A stretch of DNA of 64,000 nt from Trifolium pratense. Its lineage: Eukaryota > Streptophyta > Magnoliopsida > Fabales > Fabaceae. Below are positions 45,243-57,154 of this stretch, one piece after another; the first letter of the stretch is position 1, and each line of letters starts with the position of its first letter. The notes beneath the pieces were generated by a model. That model did no database searches and was not told the origin of the DNA. It saw nothing but the letters and a program-made list of their open reading frames with translations. The stretch spans positions 21,985,362-22,049,361 of the forward strand of contig NC_060061.1 in assembly GCF_020283565.1 (NCBI RefSeq), read 5' to 3'. The translations under genes and the position numbers were made by a program.

Positions 45243-46476
45243 ATCACAAAATTGTTAGAGATGTCTCTCACATGAGGAAACCATCCAACTAATACTTTGT
45301 TTCACTCTGCTCTTCACTTCCATGATTATGATGTTTTCAATGAAAATATTCATATTCTATAAAAAACTTGCATTCAGTAAGGCAATTCATTTTTTTGTTG
45401 ATAATAATAAGGCAATTCATCTGATGCATGCACGTGTGGACTACTCTGATAGATAAAACAATGGCTGCAATTCTTCTGCGCATCAGCGCATGTCTCTATG
45501 GAAGAGACAAGAACTTCTTTGGTTATTGTTTCCATGCCCTAAAATAAGGCTATAAACGTGTGAACGAAAAAGATACCAACTCATTAGTTATATTTTCTTG
45601 ATTTGGTTCTCAGCTTCCTTGCTATTCTCTTGCTGAAGTCGCAATGTTTCCTATACATGCGTGCATCTTCCAACTCATCCCTATATTTTTAATTTGGCAT
45701 CACATGAATAAACAGCATCACTGCATGTTGCTAATATAAAATTTCAATCTCTGCAGATCATGCAACTTAATGGCTATTATATCATTTGTTTGCAGAAGAA
45801 GCTACTTACTATTCTAAAATATCATGCAAAAATTTGAACTTGTCTGCTTTCTATGGATCAATTGGGAGCAAAAGGAATCTTCTTGTTCTGGCATTAATAC
45901 AATTAGTACATTATTAATATAATGCATGATAGTAGCTCCTAATTTTAATACTAATTCGCTGATCTTAAGTAGATAAAACACAACTAACTTATTTATTGCT
46001 GTTATTAGCATATATAAAACTTGAGAACATGTGCAAGGTTTTTTATTTAATCATATGAACCTAATGCCAGTTTTGTGATTGACAACTAGGATATGCATTC
46101 AAATTGACCTTGAGCATATAAGGTATAATGTATAGTAATATAAATCTCATAACATTTATAGGTTAATGAATGAATTTTAAATTATATTAATAAGTACTTT
46201 AATAATTTTAATTTGGTGACTCTAGAAGTGATTTTTTTTTACTGATTTAACTTCTCTTTCCTTTCTCTTATTTTAGTGAAGAACATTTAAAAGAAAAAGG
46301 AAATTGAAAGATAAAATTTTGAAGGGAACTGTGCAAGATATATAGATAGATGTTGAACTAATAAGGATTTGATCCATATATTCAGTATTAAAAAGAAGAT
46401 ATAATCACATTCATGTACAGTTATGTAACACTCATGGGGGAAAATTGAGTGTGCAAAATTTATATATACACTATGA
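45243..46476. other. DUF241-unit spacer between B and C
   Basis: It carries the unit's repeated phrases (GATGCATGCACGTGTGG, TCTGCAGATCATGCAACTTAA, AGAAGAAGCTACTTACTATT, CTTAAGTAGATAAAACACAA). It provides the empty-site alleles for the two MITEs between A and B. No gene was seen. Confidence 0.6.
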
Positions 46477-47322
46477 TTAGTGGTTGAAGATGTTAAGAAG
46501 TGAAACTCTATTTCTAATTAATTTTCTTGAGATTTGTTCAACTCCTATTTCTAGATCTTGAATACACATCTCCAAATTTTCCATATGACTTTGAATATTC
46601 TCAGAAGATGAACACTGCAAAGCTGCATCCACCTTCTCAAATTCATTTGTCTCTGATTCATGAGAATCACAAACTGCTCTTTTTGAATGCATCAACTTGG
46701 ATATTGCTGACCATCTGCCGTGCTTTGAGTGTCCTTTTTGATCGGAGATAAATAGTAACAAATGTTCTAATGAGCATAGGGTGACTGCTTCTGCTTCTTC
46801 CAAGAATCGAAGCTTAGGAGAGGAAGAAGCAATCAAATCATTCTTCATTGATTTCAAATTTATCAACGCCTTTCGAATTTGCTTCTTCATGTTCTTCCTA
46901 AGAGCCAAATATTTTACACCTTCGAGTGTCAAGCCAGTTTTGATTCCTCTCTTTCTGATGACCGACTGTAGTTCATGCATGTTTTCCTTTGATAGGGAAA
47001 GGAAATCTTTAGCTGCATTACAGATATCCAATATTCTAAGAGATCTTTCTAGTAGTTCATCGACAAATTTTTCATTGCACTCCTGTGCTAAGGCTTGTTG
47101 TTCAATTTGCAATTGAAGTAAGTTGTCGATGCAGTCATGTAAATCCTGCATGCTATTAAGTTTGTTGCATATCGAAGATGATGACCCTGAAGAGGCGCCT
47201 TCAGAACTCTTTAACCTTTGCAAGTTGTCCTCAAATTGTGATACAAGAGGGTGGGATGCAGACGGTAAGCTGTTGCTGCGAAGATGCAGAGAGCTCGCTG
47301 TGTTTGTTTCAATGACTGCCAT
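46477..47322 (-). CDS. DUF241 domain protein (BPS1-like), cluster member C
   Basis: Single exon, 281 aa, start MAVIETNTASSLHLRSN at 47320-47322. All DUF241 blocks are present. Changes peculiar to this copy include FVDELLERSLRILDICNAAKD (SerThr to AsnAla), VIRKRG for VIRRRG, SSPKLRFLEEAEAV for SSPMLGFLNEAEAV, SDQKGHSKHGRWS and ALQCSSSENIQSHMENL. It is the most divergent of the four close paralogues but has no stop or frameshift. The promoter has TATAAATATGAAG on the minus strand near 47409-47418. Function is unknown; the product is probably a soluble helical protein. Confidence 0.93.
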   Translation of the reverse strand: MAVIETNTASSLHLRSNSLPSASHPLVSQFEDNLQRLKSSEGASSGSSSSICNKLNSMQDLHDCIDNLLQLQIEQQALAQECNEKFVDELLERSLRILDICNAAKDFLSLSKENMHELQSVIRKRGIKTGLTLEGVKYLALRKNMKKQIRKALINLKSMKNDLIASSSPKLRFLEEAEAVTLCSLEHLLLFISDQKGHSKHGRWSAISKLMHSKRAVCDSHESETNEFEKVDAALQCSSSENIQSHMENLEMCIQDLEIGVEQISRKLIRNRVSLLNIFNH

Positions 47323-47429
47323 TTTCTTCTTCTTAGAGAACAGAAGAAAGTCAGAAGGTATACAAGAGTTAATTTTAAAACTTGTGTTCCTGTTGCCTTT
47401 CTCGCTTCATATTTATAGCAAACAAAGCA

Positions 47430-48041
47430 ACCCATTAAAGGAGACAAGATGAATATTTTTGTTCCTCAAATGTCACCTAATCTGTATGCAATTATATCAT
47501 CTTGATTTGGATCTTAGCTACCTCACCATGATCTGGTAATGGTCCACATGCAATGTGCTTCCAACTCATCCCTGAGTACTTTACTTCAGAATCGCATTGA
47601 TTCTTACAAATGGCATCTTTATAATATAATAGCATATGAAATTGTCTTCCTACAACAGAACATTTAATATAAGGGAAGTCATAATATTCAGCTACTGTTA
47701 TATTGGTTACTTCTAGGTGGCGATGTTTATGCAATGTCACCAGCTAGTCATCTATTAATTTATGCTACCATTTGGCATGTTGTTAGTTCTCTGTCTCATA
47801 AACAAGTTAGAAAATAATTGATGCATACTGGTGAAGGGCATATAAAAAAACATGTTTGTTTTGGTAGCTTGGCATTTTTAAAGTAGTGGAGATAATTTAT
47901 GAAATTTTAAAAATTGAGAGACTATATTTTCAGATTTAGAAATAGGGCACCAAAATGTACCAAAATAAAAAAAAGAAATAGGGCACCAAAAAATGAATCA
48001 GCAAAAGTATAGGACAAAAGTCTGTTTTAGACTTTTTTAAT
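47430..48041. other. DUF241-unit spacer upstream of C
   Basis: Close to the spacers upstream of A, B and D, including TTCAGCTACTGTTATATTGG and TAGTCATCTATTAATTTATG. No gene was seen. Confidence 0.55.
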
Positions 48042-48605
48042 GTCTGTTTATGTTACGTGTTTGGTTTCTATTCCGGACTGTGCCAGAGCTCATTCGTGAA
48101 CTGGACCGGGTTACCTGATCCATGCTTAACTAAGTGGACTATACGGTGGCCATGCCCTAAAACACACATGATTAACACTCGCTGGGACACGCGGGCCGCT
48201 GGATCATGCCGCACTGACCATTAGCCTACCTTATGGTCTAGGCCAGCTATGTCACATCTAACCCTAAATACCTATCACCTTTGGTGCCTACTGACTTGAC
48301 CGTTGGAGTGTATGCAGGCACCCCTCTCAATGGAGTTCAACCACCAACATTCCGGAATCAACGACCTGTTACAGCCTTATCATCCAGATATCAAGCCCGA
48401 AAAGGATCAGTTTCTAACTAGGGTTAGAAACTTTTTCCACAATCTTCCCCCTTGAAGTTGAAAGTGTTGCAAAATCCTGAACCGAAGGCAATAACCCCTT
48501 CTCTGCAGCTTTTCTGTCAGGCACATCTGCTGCCGTGATTGTCCTCATCAGAAACCATCTGCACCGGGCCATTGAAGATGCGTAACCTGTAGTTTTCATA
48601 AGGTA
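48042..48605. repeat. LTR-like repeat within DUF241 unit (copy 3)
   Basis: Third copy of the CTATTCCGGACTG..CCAGAGCTCATTCG block. It has an internal deletion relative to copy 2: the GGACAGGTGTCCAAGAG to CACCTATAT part is missing. It keeps the downstream TGTATGCAGGCACCCC, TTACAGCCTTATCATCCAGA and TGCTGCCGTGATTGTCC text. Confidence 0.6.
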
Positions 48606-49620
48606 TTAGACTCTGATCAATAAAATGTACTACAAGTTTTATGTTTTTTCAATGCAAGTATTCATATTCTATCAAAGACTTGCATTTAATAAGGCAATTC
48701 ATCTGATGCATGCACGTGTGTGGACTGCTATGATGGATAAACCAATGGCTGCAATTCTTCTGCGCATGTCTTTTTGGAATAGACAAGAACTTCATTATTG
48801 TTTCCATGCATTAAAATAAGGCTATAAACGTGTGAACGAAAAGATAAACAACCCAGTAGTTATATTTTCTTGATTTGGTTCTCAGCTTCCTAGCTATTCT
48901 CTTGCTGAAGTCGCAATGTTTCCTATACATGCGTGCATCTTCCAACTCATCCCTATATTTTTAACTCATGCAACTTAATGGCTATTATATCATTTGTTTG
49001 CAGAAGAAGCTACTTTCTATTCTAAAATATCATGCAAAATTTGAACTTGTCTGCTTTCTGTGGATCAATTGGGAGCAAGAGGAATCTTCTTGTTCTGGTA
49101 TTAATTCTCTGATCTTAAGTAGATAAAACGCAACTAACTTAGTTATCGCTGTTATTAGCATATATAAAACTCGAGCACATGTGCAAGGTTTTTTATTTAA
49201 TATGAACCTAATGCCAGTTTTGTGATTGACAACTAGGATATTCCATCACATAGACCTTGATCATATGGGCATAATCTATAGTAATAGAAATCTCTTAACA
49301 TTTATAGGTTAATGAATAAATATTGAATTATATTAATAAGTTACTTTGAATAATTTGGTTACTCTAGAAGTGATTTTTTTTTTATTGATTTAACTTCTCT
49401 TTCCTTTCTCTTACTTTAGTGAAGATTGTTTGAAAGAAAAAGAAAAAGAAAATTGAAAGATTAAATTTTGAAGGGAACTTTGCAAGATAGATAGATGTAG
49501 GACTAATAAGGATTTGATCCATATAATTAGTATTAAAAGAAGATACAATCACATTCATGTACAGTTATGTAACACTCATGGGGGAAAATTGAGTGTGCAA
49601 AATTGATATATACACTATGA
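48606..49620. other. DUF241-unit spacer between C and D
   Basis: Same phrase set as other spacers, with shortenings (the CTAATATAAAATTTC block is missing after TTTTTAACTCATGCAAC). Ends in the shared 3' flank of member D. No gene was seen. Confidence 0.55.
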
Positions 49621-50472
49621 TTAGTGGTTGAAGATGTTAAGAAGTGAAACTCTATTTCTAATTAATTTTCTTGAGATTTGTTCAACTCCTATTTCCAGGT
49701 CTTCAATGCACATCTCCAAATTTTCCATATCATTTTGAAAATTTTCAGTAGATGAAGACTTCAAAGCTGCATCCACCTTCTCAAATTCATTTGTCTCTGA
49801 TTCATGAGAATCACAAACTGCTCTTTTAGAGTGCATCAGCTTAGATATTGCTGACCATCTGCCGTTCTTTGAGTGTCCTTTTGGATCGGAGATAAATAGA
49901 AACAGAAACAAATGTTCTAATGAGCATAGGGTGACTGCTTCTGCTTCATTCAAGAATCCAAGCATAGGTGAGGAAGAAGCAATCAACTCATTCTTCAATG
50001 ATTTCAAATTCACCAACGCCTTTCGAATTTGCTTCTTCATGTTCTTCCTAAGAGTCAAATATTTTACACCCTCGAGTGTCAATCCAGTTTTGATTCCTCT
50101 CCTTCTGATGACCGACTGTAGTTCATGCATGTTTTCCTTTGATAGCGAAAGGAAATCTTTAGCCGTACTACAGATATCCAATATTCTAAGAGATCCTTCT
50201 AGTAGTTCATCAACGGATTTTTCGTTGCACTGTTGTGCTAAGGCTTGTTGTTTAACTGGCAATTGAAGTAAGTCATCGATGCAGTCATGCAAATCCTGCA
50301 TGCCATTAAGTTTGTCGCATATTGAAGAAGATGACACTGAAGAGGCACCTTCAGAACTCTTCAACCTTTGCAAGTTGTCCTCAAATTGTGATAGAAGAGG
50401 GTGAGGTGTGGAGGGTAAACTGTTGCTGCGAAGATGTAGAGAGCTCTTTGTGTTTGTTTCAATGACTGCCAT
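49621..50472 (-). CDS. DUF241 domain protein (BPS1-like), cluster member D
   Basis: Single exon, 283 aa, start MAVIETNTKSSLHLRSN at 50470-50472. It is very like member A through LLEGSLRILDICSTAKD, VIRRRGIKTGLTLEG, LVNLKSLKNELIASSSP and ALKSSSTE. Two extra residues come from a 6-nt repeat in EHLFLFLFISD (EHLLLFISD in A). Other differences are DLLQLPVKQQALAQQ and CIEDLEIGVEQ. It is intact. A TATA-like CTATATATGAAG on the minus strand lies near 50560. Its upstream region diverges from the A/B/C pattern after about 50520. Function is unknown. Confidence 0.93.
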   Translation of the reverse strand: MAVIETNTKSSLHLRSNSLPSTPHPLLSQFEDNLQRLKSSEGASSVSSSSICDKLNGMQDLHDCIDDLLQLPVKQQALAQQCNEKSVDELLEGSLRILDICSTAKDFLSLSKENMHELQSVIRRRGIKTGLTLEGVKYLTLRKNMKKQIRKALVNLKSLKNELIASSSPMLGFLNEAEAVTLCSLEHLFLFLFISDPKGHSKNGRWSAISKLMHSKRAVCDSHESETNEFEKVDAALKSSSTENFQNDMENLEMCIEDLEIGVEQISRKLIRNRVSLLNIFNH

Positions 50473-50579
50473 TTTTTCTTCTTAGAGAACAGAAAGTCAG
50501 AAGGTTTAAAAGAGTTTGTTTCAAAAATGAGTTTTATGTGGTTGGTTTTTTTTCCACTTCATATATAGCAATTAAGAGA

Positions 50580-52290
50580 GACAAGAAGAATATTCTTGTT
50601 CCTCAAATGTCACCTAACCTGTATACAATTTTATCATATTGATTTGGATCTCAGCTACCTCACCATGATCTGGCAATGCTCTCCATGCACCAAGCTTCCA
50701 ACGCATCCCTCAATATTTTTCTTGTGAATCGCGTTGATTCTTACAAAATGGCATCTTTACAATGTAATACTTTATACTTAGAAATGCATAATGCATGCAT
50801 TGTAAAGGGAGCTTTTGTTGGAAGATGAGAAGATGCTGTTTTATAACATAAATTATCTTAGTCTCAGAAATTGTCTTCCTACAACAGGACATATTGAAGG
50901 CAAGGGAAGTCGATATCTTGATCTTCAGCTTCTTCTTGGTGGCGATGTTTATGCAGTGTCCCCAGCTAGACACCTATTAATTTATGTTATCATTTTGTTT
51001 GTTGCAGTTAGCTGTCTCATTATGTGATAAACTAATTGATGCATGATGATTTGCAGAAGTTCACGTTCAAAATAATTATTTTTTTAAAGAGTATTGTTAC
51101 TTTTTTCAAGATAATTTATGTTACCATTTTTCTATACCAGTGCAGTCTTATTGAGTCTTGGTTTAAACAGATGTATTTGAATGTATGTGAAGTTGCACAA
51201 GAGAGAAAGTTAAAGGGATACGAAATTTCTCAGCATCTCACTCAACCATCAAATAATTAGAGCGTAATGTAAGAAAATTAAGGGTTGTTATTTTAACAAA
51301 CTCGTGATTTGTTTAATTTAAAACCATTGTAAAACCTCGCCTTTCTTCATGTGTGTGTCAACAAAATTCCTTAAGCATTTCATCTTTATAGGCTTCACGC
51401 TTGGGGGTTGTGGACCGCAGTAAAATCTCGTCTGTCTCTGACCAAACTCAAAGAGTTGAAATATATGTTGACCGAGTTTCATCACACTTGGTCATAGTGT
51501 TGATATTCAGTTCATTCTTCCCCTCTCTTGACCCGTTTCACTCATATTTGGTACATGTACGTCCACGTACCAGGAGAGAAGAGTCACTTCGAGATCGATA
51601 GACCCACCACGATATCTACAATAACTAGCAAAGGACTATGGCAGGAAAGTAATCTGCTAGGAAAGTTGTTGGCGAGATAGAACAAAAGGGGAGGAGGCCA
51701 AGGAAAAAAGGAAAACACACTTTTTACACAAAGTGAGACCTTACGAGACTATATTCAGTCGGGAGAGGTCAAAGATTCCACTAGGAACATTATGATCTAA
51801 CTGTAATATCTACCATTGATTTGTTAATCAAGCGTTGATAATTTGCACTTTACACCCTAAATAAGTTGTTCGCTTTAGAAAAGCTGAATCTCAATTATCA
51901 GTATTAGCCATAATATAGTGTTGTAGGCCTATGTCATTAGTATATCATTAGATACTCAATACTCACTAACCCTAAACTCTAAACATGAAAAGAGGCAAAT
52001 ATTTGAAATACCTTCCTCTCTAAAGGGATTTCTGTATTTAAATTAAAATCAATGATATAAGTTTCACAACCATAAAAAAGGAAGTTTTCAATATGAAATG
52101 GATGCATCAAAGTATAAAAAGTTGGAGAATGGTTTCATATGTGCAAAGAAACACAATAACAGAAGAAATTAAACAATATATGTAACTTAAAAAGTTAGAG
52201 AATGATTTTCTTCTAAAAGTAAAATAGAAGCCAATTTCATTGATTCATTGACATGACATAATTACAAAACATTAATTCAAATTTATACAA
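50580..52290. other. Spacer between D and E
   Basis: The first ~400 bp is unit spacer (TGTCACCTAACCTGTATAC, CTTCTTGGTGGCGATGTTTA). From about 51050 the repeat pattern is lost and the sequence is AT-rich with no recognised gene. The end includes the 3' flank of member E. Confidence 0.5.
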
Positions 52291-53196
52291 CTAGTGATTA
52301 AGGATGTTGAGAAGGGAAACTCTAATCCTAATAAACCGTTTAAAAAGAGGTTCAAGTGCTTCCACAAACACTTGAACAACAGACTCCAAATTTTCCAATT
52401 GATTCTGCAAATGATTGACATTATCTGATTTTCTTGTCACATTAAACACAAAAGACTGCAATGCAGCATCAACATTGGAAAACTCATTGATAACAGTTTC
52501 TTGTGTGGAAGAAACCTTCTTGTTTTGCATCATAAGCTTTGAAACCAAAGACCAATAATTACTTGGTTTCGATTGCGCCGGTCCAGAGATAAAAATCAAA
52601 AGTGACTCCAACATTGAAAGAGTAATCACTTCCACATCTCTTAACAAACTAACCAAAGTCACTTTTTCATGATCCTTATTATTGCTAGGAGATAATAATT
52701 TTCCTTTACCTTTCTTCACATTTGACTTCAAATTCTCCAAAGCTTTGAGAATTGCTTTCTTTACTACCTTCCTAGAAGCCAAAAATTTCCTCACCTCGGA
52801 TGTTACCTCCATTTCGCCTCCTCTTTTTCTTCTCATAATCGATTGAAGTTCGCGCGCACATTCCTTTGTATGAATTAGAGAATCCTTTGCTACAGAACAC
52901 ACATCTAGTAGCCTTAGAGACCCTTCTAAAAGCTCGTCAGTCCATTTCTCTTGACGTGCGTTGACAAGGACTTGTTGAGTAAGAGGTAACAACACCAAAT
53001 TTTCGACGCAATCATGCAAGGCTTGAAGATCAGTCAGTTTTCGACTGAACAACGATGAAGTGTTGATTTCATCGAAAGACTCTAAACTTGCTAAATGTTG
53101 ATTGCATTGTAGGATTAAAGGGTGCGGTTTCGATGGCAAGCTTTTCGAGCGAGGTTGGTGATGTGATGTTGGACTAAAAGGAATAGTAGTAGCCAT
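52291..53196 (-). CDS. Divergent DUF241 domain protein (BPS1-like), cluster member E
   Basis: Single exon, 301 aa from ATG at 53194-53196; the frame is open six codons further upstream but has no ATG there. It keeps the family layout with many substitutions: RSKSLPSKPHPLILQCNQHL, LQALHDCVENLVLLPLTQQ, LLEGSLRLLDVCSVAKDSL, ARELQSIMRRKRGGE, VRKFLASRKVVKKAILKALENLKS, EVITLSMLESLLIFISG and the RIRVSLLNILNH end. It has a longer Lys/Ser/Asn linker (about 168-188) than A-D. It is more like the general DUF241 consensus, so it may represent the ancestral member next to the recent expansion. A TATATATT box lies near 53270-53278. Function is unknown. Confidence 0.93.
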   Translation of the reverse strand: MATTIPFSPTSHHQPRSKSLPSKPHPLILQCNQHLASLESFDEINTSSLFSRKLTDLQALHDCVENLVLLPLTQQVLVNARQEKWTDELLEGSLRLLDVCSVAKDSLIHTKECARELQSIMRRKRGGEMEVTSEVRKFLASRKVVKKAILKALENLKSNVKKGKGKLLSPSNNKDHEKVTLVSLLRDVEVITLSMLESLLIFISGPAQSKPSNYWSLVSKLMMQNKKVSSTQETVINEFSNVDAALQSFVFNVTRKSDNVNHLQNQLENLESVVQVFVEALEPLFKRFIRIRVSLLNILNH

Positions 53197-53289
53197 TTGA
53201 TTTGATTTTTTCACAAAAGAGAAAAAAAGCTCTTTTGAACTTTTGAATTTGGATCTACCTTTCAGATTAGTTCAATATATATTGAAAGT

Positions 53290-54388
53290 TGAAGAGACAC
53301 AAGGAATCAAATAGTAACAAAAATCCATAAAAGGCCTAACTGATTTAGATTCAGATCTATGAAAAATCTCAGTAATGTTCATACAATGTCTCTTGCATAG
53401 GAACATTACAACTCACAGTACTTAATGTTTTTGTCATTTAACACACGTTTGCATTGCAAGGTGTTACTTGAATGCAATTAATGCAAGCATAAAATTGATT
53501 TTTACAAATAGAATCACTTTTGTTGTGTTATAAATGAAACTATAGTACAAAATACAGATTGAATTAGTTGTACATATACTATATTAGTAGCAAGTTCTGT
53601 GCAGTCTTTCCTAAAGAAATGGAAGTAATAATTAATATACAAAGTGATTATAGGAAGACAAAAATCACGTTGTGCATTGAATTTTTAGATTCATAAAATA
53701 AAAGGACATGTGAAGGGACTTCATTTTTGACAATTTTTAATCATCAACTTACCTAACTATACACTTGTAATCTTTGACAGCAGTATATGGATTCAATTTG
53801 ACTTTGAAAATCCCATGTGATGTGTGCTTGATAATAATTGATGTGGAGAGGTTTCCAATTGCTAATGCTACTCCACCTCCTTCCTCTCCTTCATCATTTT
53901 TGTTATTATTATGTTTTTATTTTATTACATATATGAGAAATAAGACTTTTTTTAACAATATTATAATTTATATATATAGGTACAAATTTCCACCGTGATT
54001 AATCGTTGTCGGGGAACATATCTAAGCAACTAATTTTCTCCATACGCAAGAATCAGAGGTCGAACATGCGACAACTTGTTTAATGTGAGAAACATGACTT
54101 TATTAAGAGATAGTTTCATTAAAGAAAATACAAAAAAAATCATTCAACTTTGGTTGGCAATTTGGAATCTCAGGTTGTTCAAAAACTTCAATAAAGAAGG
54201 TTTATTTATGCCTTATCTTTCTTTTTTTGGTAATATAATTATCTTTCATTTTTCAAGACAAGATTTGCTTGTGTGGTAAACTTGAAAAAAAAAAATAGAA
54301 TCGAAATATTTTTCTATTACGTCAAAACCATTGTGTCTTGGAGGGAGGTAATGTAAATATATTTGTAAGTACTCTTTGTAAGTACTCT
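53290..54388. other. Intergenic, no gene seen
   Basis: AT-rich spacer upstream of member E. Short frames near 53774-53998 and 54076-54279 lack motifs. GTAAGTACTCTT is directly repeated at 54365-54388, just before the next element. Confidence 0.45.
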
Positions 54389-55292
54389 TAGGGCTCGTTT
54401 GGTGCACAGGATAAGAGATAAGATATGATAATTGTATCATATCCTGCCGCAATCCAGTGTTTGGTGATACAGCAGGATATGATAAGTTAATCATGAAGCT
54501 TATCCTATCCTGTCTCTCCAGTTATAATTTTTATCCTGAATTTGAGCTGGAGTAGGATAGGATAAGAAGAAAAAAATAATTACTGATTTATTTTATAAAA
54601 TATATTTTAAAATACATAAAATAAAATTAATAAAATATAAATAATAAAATAATTAATTTTTAAATATATATGTGATTTTCTCATAGGGGTAATTTTGTAA
54701 TTTATATATTCTAAAAAATCAAAATTTTACTAAAATTACAATATTTTAAAGTAAAATGATTATTAAAAAATTGACAAATAGGGATATTAATTTAAATTTT
54801 ATAAAAAATTAAATATAATTTTTTTGCAATAGTAGTTTTATTATTTACGTATGAGATATATCATATATTTATTTGGCTTATCTAACATGTATATATTATT
54901 GAGTTATTTATTTGATCATGATTCATATAAAAAATTAAACTTGATTATTTTCTCATGATTTTTATTTTAAATTATATAAAGTTATTTGATTACTTATTTA
55001 TATTTTTTATTTATAAAATTCAAAGTATTACAAAATAATTTTAAAAAAATAACAATTGTTTTACAAGAGTAATTTTGTCAATTAAATATGTTATATATCT
55101 TATCATATTATTATGAGCAAGTATGTATTAAAAACAAAATATAATAGTTATCATGTTTGTTATCTTGTGTGCACCAAACATAGGATATGATAACTAAGTA
55201 TAATTGTTATCCTGCTGTTATCTTATCCTATCCTTATCCTGTTTTATATCCTATCATGTCACTATGCTATCCTGCGCACCAAACGGACCCTA
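54389..55292. mobile_element. 904-bp MITE-like element with CTCGTTTGGTGCACAGGATA ends
   Basis: TAGGGCTCGTTTGGTGCACA on the left mirrors TGCGCACCAAACGGACCCTA on the right. Subterminal AGGATAAG/ATATCCTATC motifs recur in both arms. The core is extremely AT-rich and non-coding. A 3-bp target duplication is suggested but ambiguous. Confidence 0.75.
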
Positions 55293-55337
55293 AAATCTTC
55301 CATATCTTCGACTAAGGCACCATCCCATAAGAGTAAA

Positions 55338-56016
55338 GTTATGGCGCATAATGCAGGACTTATGCACCATGCATAAATACCCAAAATTGCTTAGTGCGCC
55401 TCCTATATTGCTTAGCGCACCCTCCAGATTACTTAGCGCGCCCCCAGATTTTATTTTATTTTTTAAATTTTGATTAATTAAATTTTAGTTTATTGATTAG
55501 GGATAATTTTTAGAGTATTATGTATGGTTAAATGTTTTAGTAGTTAGTTTTAAACTAAAATCATGTCAAAATCATTTTGTTGTGGAATGGTTTTCAGAGA
55601 TATGTACTCAAAAACCATTAGATGTACTTAATAGTTTTATGTTAATTGTGATAAATGAAACCATAGTTACAGTACATGTTTTAGTATGTAATTTTAAATT
55701 AAAATATGGCTATATAATCATTCATCACAATTAATTTAAAATGGGTTCTTATAGTATGTACTTCAAAGGAACAAAAGTAATTATTTAATTGGAAATGGGG
55801 GGCGCGCTAGAAATCTGGGGGAGGAAAAAAAATTGGGGAGCGCGCTAGAAATTTGGGGGAGAAAAAAACTGGGGGACGAAATAAAACTGGGGGCGCGAGA
55901 AAATCTGGGAGGCGCGCTAAGCATATCGGGGGGCGCTAAGCAATCTGGGGGGCGCGTTAAGCAATTTTCATTATTTATGCAATAGTGCATAAGGAAAAAG
56001 CTTATGCACCATAACC
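55338..56016. mobile_element. 679-bp foldback element with GCGCGCTAAGCAATCTGGGGG-type arms
   Basis: The left end AGTTATGGCGCATAATGC.. CTTATGCACCATGCATAAAT is mirrored by the right end ATTTATGCAATAGTGCATAAG..GCTTATGCACCATAAC. Internal arms are short tandem units of TTGCTTAGCGCGCCCCCAGA and its complement GGGGGCGCGCTA. A GC-rich rim surrounds a very AT-rich core. No target duplication was settled. Confidence 0.75.
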
Positions 56017-56339
56017 ACTCCCCATCATCACCATAAATTTATATCATAAAAAAAAAACTTTAGTAAAAGAATAGTTTGCCATGTGATCATCAAAGTCCTC
56101 TGTGTGTGCCTCACTGATTCCGCATTTACAAATATTCTCCCCCATCTGCCAGTAAAAGAATAACACGATGGGCGAGAATATGGGCTACATCGTCTTATTT
56201 AATATGGCAGTGGCAGAATGAGAGAGTTCACAATGCAGAGTTTATAGGTCCAAAAACCTTGAAGTGAAGTGCTTGAATATGTTCGCGACTATGATACTAT
56301 TAGTGAGGCTGGAGCGCAACAGAAGAATAAACAAACATA
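56017..56339. other. Short spacer
   Basis: No gene. It may be the decayed upstream part of the retroelement that follows. Confidence 0.35.
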
Positions 56340-56545
56340 AATTATTAATGTGTGATGTAAAGGAGCAGCCGAAGGTATTCACTTACACAGATGGTTCAAC
56401 GAAGAAAGGGGTTGGAGTGACAGGTTGTGGTGGTCTTTTTTGAGATGATCGCGGTTGTTGGATAGAGAGATTTGTGAAATTCCTTGGTAAAACCACTACC
56501 TATATGGCGAAACTATTAAGGATTGCATAGCAAGAAGGCGGGAAA
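56340..56545 (+). pseudogene. Degenerate RNase H fragment of a LINE
   Basis: From about 56382 the plus strand reads PKVFTYTDGSTKKGVGVTG, CGGLF, stop TGA, DDRGCWIERFVKFLG, TYMAKLLRIA and stop TAG. This is the RVT_3-type RNase H layout (TDGS, CGG.F.D..G.W, aligned with YMAEL), with Glu replaced by Lys in YMAKL and two nonsense codons. Only this domain is present. Confidence 0.65.
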
Positions 56546-56754
56546 TTGTGAAGGTGGACATTTAAATGGACTATTTGGTGGTTATTCAGACATCATTCTT
56601 TCCATAAGCAGAAGTCAGAAATCGAACTTTTGACCACTTGCTTAAGTGGCTCAAAAAGTTTACCACTTGGACTGGACCAATTCATTATTTATTAGTTTAC
56701 CACTTGGCTCAGAAGTCAGAAATCAAATTTGTTTTCCCTTCCAACTATATATTG

Positions 56755-57110
56755 GCTAAAGATGTTAAGAAGAGAAACTCTTGTTCTAATGAGTTGCTTT
56801 TAAAGGTGATCAACACCCACTTCTAAATCATCAATGCAAATCTCCAAATTTTCCTTATTTGCCAAGAATATTCTCAACAGATGAGACCTTGAGAATCATT
56901 ACAAGTCACTAATTGGGTGCATCAACTTAGCTATTGTTGACCATCTATTCGTCTTTGATATTGTCCCTTGGAACCAGAGACAAACAACAACAAATATTCT
57001 AAAGATCTTATAACAAGGATAAAAGAAGAACAAGTGTCATTGTCTTTGCTTGAAGAAGAAGCAATCAATTTATTTTTTATTTCTCTCAAAGTTCTTAAGG
57101 CCTTTTGTTT
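56755..57110 (-). pseudogene. DUF241 pseudogene, C-terminal part
   Basis: The strand opposite to the coding sense retains the family's 3' landmarks: AAAGATGTTAAGAAGAGAAAC (NIFNH end), AATCATCAATGCAAATCTCCA, TTGAGAATCATTACAAGTC, TGCATCAACTTAGCTATTG and TGAAGAAGAAGCAATCAA. Many indels and stops break it and the N-terminal half is gone. It is paired with the DUF4283 pseudogene just upstream on the minus strand, an arrangement repeated at 59.3-61.4 kb. Confidence 0.75.
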
Positions 57111-57154
57111 AGTGAGCAGGCAATTATATCATCTTGATTTATTTATTTATTTAT

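Noticed and set aside
39773..50266. Plus-strand open frames of 90-139 codons conserved inside all four DUF241 genes (for example 42804-43223)
   Set aside because: They lie exactly antisense to the well-supported DUF241 coding frames and their similarity follows from that of the genes. Nothing independent (start context, motif) supports them.
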